From the NCBI RefSeq assembly GCF_003576245.1, contig NZ_QWGA01000003.1:744001-808000 (forward strand): 64,000 bases of DNA, read 5' to 3'. Each line of letters starts with the position of its first letter. Within the stretch, counting starts at the first letter, position 1. Below are positions 57,865 through 64,000 of this stretch, piece by piece. Origin of the DNA: Henriciella algicola. GTDB taxonomy: Bacteria; Pseudomonadota; Alphaproteobacteria; Caulobacterales; Hyphomonadaceae. A program made the position numbers and the translations under genes. The notes beneath the pieces are model-generated. The model had not been told where the DNA came from. It searched no databases and saw only the letters and a program-made list of their open reading frames with translations.

Positions 57865-58683
57865 ATGAGACAGCGCGCGAGCGATCTTGAGAATTTCTAC
57901 GCCTCCAGCCTGGGGGAGACGGCCTGCTATCTGTTGCTGCGGCGGCTGAATGATCTCTGGGGCGACTGCGCAAACCAGACTGTTCTCGGCATGGGTTATG
58001 CCCATCCGCTGCTCGCAGGACTGTCGCTGACGGCGAAATCTGCCGTCGCTGTGACCCCGCATCTTGGCGCAGCGAGCTATTGGGCTGGCACTGACCGGGG
58101 CGTTTCCGCGTGTATTTCAGAAGAAGACCGGCTGCCCTTCGCGGATGGCTCGTTCGACCGGGTCATCCTGCTGCACGCCGTCGAAGAAGCTGAAAGCCCC
58201 CGCGCCGTCATGCGTGAAGCCTGGCGGGTACTGGCACCTGAAGGCCGCGCGCTCATCATCGTCGCGAACCGCAAGGGCCTCTGGTCGCTGAGCGAAGGCA
58301 CACCTTTCGGGCATGGGCGCCCCTGGACACGCCGGCAGCTGATCCAGTGGCTGAACGATCATCTCTTTCAGGTCACGGCCAGCACGACCGCGCTGCACCT
58401 GCCGCCCATCAACTGGCGTTTCCTGACCCATGCCGCTGATGGATTTGAGAATTTTGGCAGTCTTGCCGTGCCCGGTCTTGGCGGCGCAGTCATGGTCGAG
58501 GCGATCAAGCACCTCTACGCAAAACCCGGCAGCGGGGCCGCTGCGCCTGTGACAGGGCTGGCAACCGGGCGCAAAGGTGTGGCACAATTGCCTAGAAATG
58601 AGGCAGCACGTTCCGACGGCCGGAAAGTCGAAATTTCTCACGTTGACCGGCCAGTCACGCCGCGCTTTCATCAAACACGTTGA
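57865..58683 (+). CDS. Class I SAM-dependent methyltransferase-like protein (gloB neighbour)
   Basis: A 272-residue protein with a Rossmann methyltransferase core; the loop after beta1 is LGMGYAHP rather than a classical GxGxG, followed by EEDRLPFADGSFDRVILLHAVEE and MREAWRVLAPEGRALIIVANRKGLW. The C-terminal about 60 residues (after ATGRKGVAQLPRN) look basic and disordered. Homologues commonly sit next to gloB in alphaproteobacteria; the substrate is unknown. A P-II gene begins 21 nt downstream. Confidence 0.85.
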   Translation: MRQRASDLENFYASSLGETACYLLLRRLNDLWGDCANQTVLGMGYAHPLLAGLSLTAKSAVAVTPHLGAASYWAGTDRGVSACISEEDRLPFADGSFDRVILLHAVEEAESPRAVMREAWRVLAPEGRALIIVANRKGLWSLSEGTPFGHGRPWTRRQLIQWLNDHLFQVTASTTALHLPPINWRFLTHAADGFENFGSLAVPGLGGAVMVEAIKHLYAKPGSGAAAPVTGLATGRKGVAQLPRNEAARSDGRKVEISHVDRPVTPRFHQTR

Positions 58684-58704
58684 ACAATGGGAGGCTCTGG
58701 GGCC

Positions 58705-59049
58705 ATGAAACTTATTACCGCGATCTTCAAACCAAGCAGGCTCGACGCAGTGATCGATGCGCTGAGCGAAGCTGGCGTTGCCGGTCTGACAGTCTCCGAA
58801 GTGCGGGGCTATGGTCGCCAGCAAGGCAAGACCGAAGTCTATCGCGGCGCTGAGTACGAAGTCCGCCTCCTGCCAAAGGTCAAAGTCGAAGTGGCCTGCG
58901 CGAGCGGCGACGTCGACCGTCTGGTCGAAGCTGTCATCAGCGCGGCAAACACCGGCACGATCGGTGACGGCAAGATCTTCGTCTCCGGCCTCGATAGCGT
59001 GACGCGCATCCGCACCGGCGAGAAAAACGAACAGGCGCTCAGCGGCTAG
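58705..59049 (+). CDS. P-II nitrogen regulatory protein (GlnB/GlnK type)
   Basis: A 114-residue P-II trimer subunit: MKLITAIFKPSRLDAVIDALSEAG start, T-loop GYGRQQGKTEVYRGAEYEVRLLPKVK with the uridylylation tyrosine exactly at position 51, B-loop GTIGDGKIFV and C-loop region RIRTGEKNEQAL. It senses 2-oxoglutarate and ATP/ADP. GlnB and GlnK cannot be told apart safely; there is no glnA or amtB next to it, which is unusual. ATG 58705 is used; six codons upstream another ATG is in frame. A terminator follows. Confidence 0.93.
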   Translation: MKLITAIFKPSRLDAVIDALSEAGVAGLTVSEVRGYGRQQGKTEVYRGAEYEVRLLPKVKVEVACASGDVDRLVEAVISAANTGTIGDGKIFVSGLDSVTRIRTGEKNEQALSG

Positions 59050-59076
59050 CGCTTACCTCCCAATCCTTGTTGAACG

Positions 59077-59108
59077 ACCGGCAGCACAGAACGTGTCTGC
59101 CGGTTTTT
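59077..59108 (+). terminator. Terminator after the P-II gene
   Basis: Stem ACCGGCAG / CTGCCGGT with a 12-nt loop and T5. metW ends at 59108 on the other strand, so it lies in a convergent gap. Confidence 0.85.
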
Positions 59109-59713
59109 CATATCCGCTTCAGGTGCAGGATAACCTCGTCCGCGCCCCAGTTGAGGCGCCCCAGACCCTTGTTGCGGAACTCGCCCACTGCGCTGCCGCG
59201 CACAGGCGCCATCGCGACACAGGCAAGGCCAAGGCGGCTGGCAAGCTCGATCATGTCGAGTGCCGTCACCGGCAACAGCACACCCTCTTCATGCGCGAGA
59301 CCCGGCGCAGGCATCCGCCCCTGACGGATCAGGGTCAGTCGGCGGCTCCATAGGCCGTAATTGCGAAATGACACGATGACTTCAGGTGCAATGCGGGCAA
59401 GCTCGCCCAGCACCCGCGCCGGGCGGCGCATCTGCTGGACAGCCTGGGACAGGATCGCAACATCGAAGCTGTCATCCGGGAAAAGTTCAAGATCACTGTC
59501 GGCGTCGCCCTGAATGACAGACAGACCGCGCGCAAGCGCAATGCCTGCGGTTTCGCTCGAAAGCTCCAGCCCGCGCGCATCGACACCGCGTGTCGACTTC
59601 AGAAGATCGAGGAGCGCCCCGTCGCCGCAGCCAACGTCCAACACGCGTGCACCCTGGCCAACGCGCCCGGCAATGGCCTCATGGTCCGGGCGGACTGTCC
59701 GTTGCTCCACCAC
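59108..59713 (-). CDS. metW: Methionine biosynthesis protein MetW
   Basis: A 201-residue methyltransferase-fold protein with motif I VLDVGCGDG (about 24-32), SVIQGDADSDLELFPDDSFD and the MetW-typical VILSQAVQQMRRP and SFRNYGLWSRRLTLIRQGRMP. MetW works with MetX in proteobacterial methionine synthesis. The start is GTG at 59713, overlapping the metX stop by one base (TAGTG), so the two are translationally coupled. Confidence 0.94.
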   Translation of the reverse strand: MVEQRTVRPDHEAIAGRVGQGARVLDVGCGDGALLDLLKSTRGVDARGLELSSETAGIALARGLSVIQGDADSDLELFPDDSFDVAILSQAVQQMRRPARVLGELARIAPEVIVSFRNYGLWSRRLTLIRQGRMPAPGLAHEEGVLLPVTALDMIELASRLGLACVAMAPVRGSAVGEFRNKGLGRLNWGADEVILHLKRI

Positions 59714-60849
59714 TAGATGCCCCTCAACTCAGCGCTCGCCGACAGGAAACCGGCAAGCGCCTTCTCATAGATCGGCTCTTCCAGCAGGAAGGCGTCATGG
59801 CCCTTGTCCGACTGGATATCGAGATAGCTGACCTCAGCGCCCGCCGCGATGAGGGCGCGGGTAATCTCGCGGTTTGCCTCTGGCGGATAGTGCCAGTCGG
59901 ACGAGAACGAAAAGACGCAGAAGCGGACCGGCGTATCCCTGAACACATCCGCCAGCCGCCCCTCACTGCGCGACGACAGGTCAAAATAGTCCATGGCGCG
60001 CGTCACATAGAGATATGAGTTGGCATCGAACCGGTCGACGAAGGAATGGCCTTGATAGCGCAGATAGGATTCGACCTGGAAATCCGCGTCGAAGCTGAAG
60101 CTGGTCTTCTCTCTGTCCTGCAGGCCGCGGTCGAATTTCCGCTTCAGCGCACTCTCGGAAACATAGGTGATGTGCGCCGCCATCCGCGCAATGGCGAGCC
60201 CGCGCGAAGGGCGTTTGCCTTCCGCAAGATAATTGCCCTCGCACCAGTCCGGATCCGCCATGATGGCCTGACGCCCGACCTCATAGAAGGCAATATTCTG
60301 GGCCGAATGGCGTGCCGATGTAGCGATCGGCACAGAGGTGAAGACCTGCTCCGGCGCCTGCGCGGCCCATTCCAGCGCCTGCATGCCGCCCATGGACCCG
60401 CCAATCACCGAGAACAGGCTGTCGATACCGAGCGCCGCAATGAAAGCCCGCTGGGCGCGCACCATGTCGCCAATTGTGATGACAGGAAAACGCGTACCAT
60501 AGGGCTTGCCGTCGGGCGCTTTCGAGGCTGGCCCGGTCGTGCCCATACAGCCGCCCAGCACATTGGTCGCGATGACGTAGTAGCGGTCCGTATCAATGGC
60601 GAGGCCAGGTCCGATGACGCGCGGCCACCAGGCTGGCCTGCCTGTCACAGGGTTCTTCGACGCCGCAAACTGGTCCCCCGTCAGCGCGTGGCAGATCAGG
60701 ATGGCATTGGAGCGGTCTGCATTCGGTTCGCCCCAGCTTTCATAGGCGATTTCGACTTGATCCAGCGTCTCACCGCAATCGAGCTTCAGCGGCTCTGGCA
60801 GGGAGAGCACGCGAAGGGCGCTGGTCTGGGGCGGGGCATTGTCCGGCAT
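59713..60849 (-). CDS. metX: Homoserine O-acetyltransferase/O-succinyltransferase MetX
   Basis: A 378-residue alpha/beta-hydrolase-fold acyltransferase: PLKLDCGETLDQVEIAYESWG, ILICHALTGDQFA, the nucleophile elbow VIGGSMGGMQALEWA, and the closing SDKGHDAFLLE with the catalytic His. It activates homoserine for methionine synthesis; proteobacterial MetX enzymes may use succinyl-CoA, and the donor cannot be fixed here. ATG 60849 (MPDNAPP) is chosen by family fit. It is in an operon with metW. No recognisable SAM riboswitch was found in its leader. Confidence 0.95.
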   Translation of the reverse strand: MPDNAPPQTSALRVLSLPEPLKLDCGETLDQVEIAYESWGEPNADRSNAILICHALTGDQFAASKNPVTGRPAWWPRVIGPGLAIDTDRYYVIATNVLGGCMGTTGPASKAPDGKPYGTRFPVITIGDMVRAQRAFIAALGIDSLFSVIGGSMGGMQALEWAAQAPEQVFTSVPIATSARHSAQNIAFYEVGRQAIMADPDWCEGNYLAEGKRPSRGLAIARMAAHITYVSESALKRKFDRGLQDREKTSFSFDADFQVESYLRYQGHSFVDRFDANSYLYVTRAMDYFDLSSRSEGRLADVFRDTPVRFCVFSFSSDWHYPPEANREITRALIAAGAEVSYLDIQSDKGHDAFLLEEPIYEKALAGFLSASAELRGI

Positions 60850-60979
60850 GGCGCCTGAGGTGTCGGCAGGATGCGCCCCTGTCAAGCATGATTGGCGGGG
60901 CGAGCGCGGCGCAAGCAGGAACAGCGTCTCCCTGCGCACGTTGCCAATGTGAGGATCTAATCAGAAAGAAGAGGTATTC

Positions 60980-61801
60980 ATGCCGTATATTCAGGGCGCC
61001 GACAAAACCGACATTTACGTAAAGGACTGGGGCGAAGGCCGCCCTGTTATCCTGATCCATGGATGGCCGCTCAACGCAGACAGCTGGGAATACCAGGCCG
61101 TGAAACTGGCAGAGGCAGGCTACCGGGTCATCTCCTATGACCGCCGCGGCTTCGGCCGTTCCGAACAGCCATGGAGCGGCTATGACTATGACACGATGTC
61201 AGACGACCTTGCCGCCATCGTCAAAGAGCTGGGGCTGAAGGATGCAACGCTCGCCGGTTTCTCCATGGCAGGCGGCGAAGTCTGCCGGTACATGTCACGC
61301 CACGAGGGCAAAGGCATCAAACAGGCAGCGCTCATCTCCTCGATCGCGCCGTTCATGCTACAGACGGACGACAATCCAGACGGTGCACCTGCAGATGTTT
61401 TCGAAGGCATCAAGTCAGAGCTTCGCAAGGATCGTCAGCAATTCCTCGCAGGCTTCTTCAAGGACTTCTATGGAAACGGCACCGAAGCTGGCGGCGTTTC
61501 TGATGAAGTGCTGCACTGGTCGTGGCAGATGGCCATGCTCGCCTCTCCGAAGGCGACGCTCGATTGCGTAGATGCGTTTGGCAAGACCGACCTCCGCCCG
61601 GACTTTGATGCAATGAACGTCCCACTGCTGGTGGTGCACGGCACGGGCGATCAGACTGTTCCTATCGATGCCACGGGCCGGCAGGCGGCGAAGCTCGCCA
61701 AGAATTCCGAGCTCAAGGAGTATGAAGGCGCGCCGCACGGCCTGACCGCAACGCACGCCGATCAGCTGGCGGACGACCTGCTTGCCTTTCTGAAAAGCTG
61801 A
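60980..61801 (+). CDS. Alpha/beta-fold hydrolase (haloperoxidase/arylesterase-like)
   Basis: A 273-residue hydrolase close to cofactor-free haloperoxidases/esterases: IHGWPLNADSWEYQ (oxyanion region), SYDRRGFGRSEQPW, nucleophile elbow GFSMAGGE (Ser95), VVHGTGDQTVPID (Asp) and PHGLTATHADQ (His). The catalytic triad is complete. The true substrate is unknown. It sits between metX and hisC but is divergent from the former. Confidence 0.9.
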   Translation: MPYIQGADKTDIYVKDWGEGRPVILIHGWPLNADSWEYQAVKLAEAGYRVISYDRRGFGRSEQPWSGYDYDTMSDDLAAIVKELGLKDATLAGFSMAGGEVCRYMSRHEGKGIKQAALISSIAPFMLQTDDNPDGAPADVFEGIKSELRKDRQQFLAGFFKDFYGNGTEAGGVSDEVLHWSWQMAMLASPKATLDCVDAFGKTDLRPDFDAMNVPLLVVHGTGDQTVPIDATGRQAAKLAKNSELKEYEGAPHGLTATHADQLADDLLAFLKS

Positions 61802-61897
61802 TACTGCAACTCTTTCGGCCCGGTCATTCACAGGCTCTCACTTGATTTTCAGCCCATCCTTGGCCACGAGGATCAGCTTGAAACAGGGAGCAGTCTC

Positions 61898-62974
61898 ATG
61901 ACCGGGCCAAAGCCACTTTCGAACATTCTCGCGATCACCCCGTACAAGGGTGGCCAGAAGCTCGACCATGGCTGGAAGCTCTCCTCGAATGAGAACCCGC
62001 TTGGCTGCAGCGACAAGGCTGTCGAAGCCCTGACCAAGGCGGCCCAGCATCTTGAGCTTTACCCGGATGGTTCTGCCTTCGCACTGCGTCAGGCCATCGG
62101 CGCGAAATATGACATCGATCCGGACCGCATCGTCTGCGGCGCAGGCTCTGACGAGATCTTCCAGCTGCTTGGCCGTGCCTATCTGCAGCCGGGCGATGAA
62201 GTCCTGCAATCGGCGCACGGCTTTCTTGTCTACAGCCTCGTAGCGCAGCAGGCGGGCGCCAAACTGATCAGCGCGCCGGAAAAGGATCTGCGCACCGACG
62301 TCGATGCCATGCTGGAGCGCGTGACCGACAAGACGAAGATCGTCTTCTTGGCCAACCCGAACAATCCGACCGGCAGCTACATTTCTTATAGCGAGGTCAA
62401 ACGCCTGCACGCTGGCCTGCGCGAAGACATCCTTCTGGTCCTCGACGGCGCCTATGCCGAGTACGTCCAGCAGGATGATTATAATGACGGCATGGAAATG
62501 GCGCACGATTATCCAAATGTGCTGATGACGCGCACCTTCTCCAAGATTCATGGCCTTGCAGGCCTTCGCCTCGGTTGGGCCTATGGGCCGGAAAGCATCA
62601 TCGACGCGGTGCACCGTGTACGCGGGCCGTTCAACGTGACGTCGGTGGCGCAGGCCGCCTGCCTCGCCGCGCTGAACGACGACGCCTTCGTCGCCAAATC
62701 CGTGGCCCACAATAATGGCGAACTGGACCGCCTGAAGCCTGCCCTAGAAGAAATGGGCTTCAAGGTCTTCCCGAGCGTTGCGAACTTCCTGCTCATCGAT
62801 TTCGGCAGCGAGAAGCGCGCCGAGGAAGCCGACGTCTTCCTGCGCTCCAAGGGCATCGTGATCCGCGACATGAAGGCTTACGGCCTCGCCCATTGCATGC
62901 GCCTCTCGATCGGCACGACAGAAGCCAATGACGATGTGCTGGCCGCCTTCAACGACTTCGCGAAGGCCAGCTAG
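61898..62974 (+). CDS. hisC: Histidinol-phosphate aminotransferase
   Basis: A 358-residue fold-type I PLP aminotransferase. It starts ILAITPYKGGQ...LSSNENPLGCS, and has FLANPNNPTGSYIS, LDGAYAEYV, RTFSKIHGLAGLRLGW (PLP lysine) and the C-terminal MKAYGLAHCMRLSIGT with the conserved arginine. It acts in histidine synthesis and, next to tyrA, can also serve phenylalanine/tyrosine synthesis. tyrA starts 3 nt after its stop. Confidence 0.95.
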   Translation: MTGPKPLSNILAITPYKGGQKLDHGWKLSSNENPLGCSDKAVEALTKAAQHLELYPDGSAFALRQAIGAKYDIDPDRIVCGAGSDEIFQLLGRAYLQPGDEVLQSAHGFLVYSLVAQQAGAKLISAPEKDLRTDVDAMLERVTDKTKIVFLANPNNPTGSYISYSEVKRLHAGLREDILLVLDGAYAEYVQQDDYNDGMEMAHDYPNVLMTRTFSKIHGLAGLRLGWAYGPESIIDAVHRVRGPFNVTSVAQAACLAALNDDAFVAKSVAHNNGELDRLKPALEEMGFKVFPSVANFLLIDFGSEKRAEEADVFLRSKGIVIRDMKAYGLAHCMRLSIGTTEANDDVLAAFNDFAKAS

Positions 62975-62977
62975 GCG

Positions 62978-63916
62978 ATGATCAGACCCGTTTTTGACCG
63001 GATTGCCATTATCGGGGCCGGGCTGATCGGGTCCTCGATCGCCCTGGCTGCGCGCGAGAATGGCGCGGCCGACAAGATCGCGATCTACGACGCCAATGAA
63101 GATGTGCGCCGCCGCGCGGGCCAGCTCGGCCTTGGCGAGGTGTGCGACACGCCCGCAGCCACCTGCAGCGATGCGGACTGCGTTATCCTCTGCGTCCCCG
63201 TTGGCGCGATTGAAACAGCCTGCGAGGCGCTCGCGCCCTCGCTGAAACCCGGCGCCATCCTGAGCGATGTCGGCTCTGTGAAGGAAAAGGCGCTCGCCGC
63301 CATGCAGGCGCATTGTCCTGAGAGCGTGCATCTCATTCCCGGCCACCCGATCGCAGGTACCGAGAAGTCCGGCCCGGAATCCGGGTTCTCGACCCTGTTC
63401 AAGAATGCCTGGTACATCCTGACCCCTCTGCCGCAGCAGGAAGAAGCCTACAATTCCGCGCTCGATCGTCTTGCCGCCTTCTGGGAAATGCTGGGATCGA
63501 AGGTCGAGATCATGGAGGCAGGTCGCCATGACCGCGTTCTCGCCATTACCTCTCACCTGCCCCACCTCATCGCCTACAATATCGTCTCGACGGCCTATGA
63601 CATGGAAAGCGTCGGCGAAGGCGAGGTGGTGAAATATTCCGCAGGCGGCTTCCGTGATTTCACGCGGATTGCAGCCTCCGACCCGACCATGTGGCGCGAC
63701 GTCTTCCTGAACAATCGGGAAGCCGTGCTTGAGACGCTCGGCCGCTTCAGCGAAGACCTTGCTGCCCTGCAGCGGGCCATCCGCTGGGGTGATGGTGACA
63801 CGCTGATGAAGGAATTCGAACGCGCCCGCGGCATCCGCAAGGCCATCATCGATGCCGGGCAGGACACGTCAGACGTCAACTTCGGGCGCAATACGTCCGA
63901 CAAGCCGAAACATTAG
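62978..63916 (+). CDS. tyrA: Prephenate/arogenate dehydrogenase family protein
   Basis: A 312-residue TyrA-type enzyme: N-terminal NAD loop IIGAGLIGSS (about 11-20, GxGxxG), VPVGAIE, DVGSVKEK, the catalytic-His region HPIAGTEKSGPESGF and the helical C-terminal dimer domain with SHLPHLIAYNIV. It makes 4-hydroxyphenylpyruvate or tyrosine. Acceptance of prephenate versus arogenate cannot be read off. Likely operon hisC-tyrA. Confidence 0.94.
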   Translation: MIRPVFDRIAIIGAGLIGSSIALAARENGAADKIAIYDANEDVRRRAGQLGLGEVCDTPAATCSDADCVILCVPVGAIETACEALAPSLKPGAILSDVGSVKEKALAAMQAHCPESVHLIPGHPIAGTEKSGPESGFSTLFKNAWYILTPLPQQEEAYNSALDRLAAFWEMLGSKVEIMEAGRHDRVLAITSHLPHLIAYNIVSTAYDMESVGEGEVVKYSAGGFRDFTRIAASDPTMWRDVFLNNREAVLETLGRFSEDLAALQRAIRWGDGDTLMKEFERARGIRKAIIDAGQDTSDVNFGRNTSDKPKH

Positions 63917-64000
63917 CGCTGCAGCACGCGCCGGGGAACTTTCGCTTCTCAGAGCGTTCATTCTGTCAGGGCCGACGCTAGACTGGCCCACCGAAAGGCA

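Noticed and set aside
60850-60979. SAM-responsive riboswitch in the metX leader
   Set aside because: The leader is GC-rich and I could not match a SAM-II, SAM-V or SAH core; a covariance-model search would settle it.

Overview
The window looks like a core-chromosome segment of a high-GC marine-type alphaproteobacterium, most likely Caulobacterales/Hyphomonadaceae-like. This is inferred from the rpsT-dnaA junction with clustered GANTC (CcrM-type) sites, the dnaN-recF-gyrB block, the acnA/ccmABCDG divergence, phaR/phaB, and the hisC-tyrA/metX-metW neighbourhood. No marker names a genus. Coding density is high and most genes are housekeeping.

Layout. 0-3 kb: an lpoA-like lipoprotein start (partial, minus), rsmI, yraN and a two-BON-domain lipoprotein, the same envelope neighbourhood as E. 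coli yraM-yraL-yraN-yraP; then a YbaY/META lipoprotein. 3-10 kb: a fasciclin protein, gshB, a small lipoprotein, comM, a sensorless hybrid kinase and an AmpG-like permease. 10-21 kb: maeB, mutS, an SLC13/RCK permease, gamma-glutamyltransferase, a crotonase and a zinc alcohol dehydrogenase. 21-31 kb: rpsT, a regulatory region, dnaA, dnaN, recF, a GAF/HWE-type kinase, a second crotonase and gyrB.

31-33 kb is the one clearly accessory patch. An AT-richer AbiTii-type (abortive infection) gene starts 3 nt after the gyrB stop. It is followed by a hairpin-rich spacer, a DUF559 endonuclease-like gene and three dispersed-repeat elements. 33-40 kb holds small enzymes, small exported proteins, a DMT transporter, a polysaccharide flippase, yciB, a NUDIX hydrolase and a MarR regulator with a very lysine-rich tail.

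40.5-43.4 kb is the cytochrome c maturation operon ccmA-B-C-D-G (minus), with a repeat element between ccmA and ccmB and a 51-codon ccmD. 43.5-49.5 kb: acnA, a DUF1223 protein, phaR/phaB, a nuclease lipoprotein and tRNA-Arg(CCT). 49.5-56.5 kb: kynureninase, two lipoprotein hydrolases (one with a TTG start), hisI, a CoA-transferase, HMG-CoA lyase and an SDR. 56.6-64 kb: a DUF985 cupin, gloB, a methyltransferase, a P-II protein, metW-metX, an alpha/beta hydrolase, hisC and tyrA.

No insertion sequence, integrase, CRISPR array, rRNA or prophage was seen. The most interesting items are the gyrB-linked AbiTii gene and its repeat-rich surroundings, the dispersed composite hairpin repeats (two families with two copies each in this window), the motif-dense dnaA upstream region, and the polylysine-tailed MarR protein.
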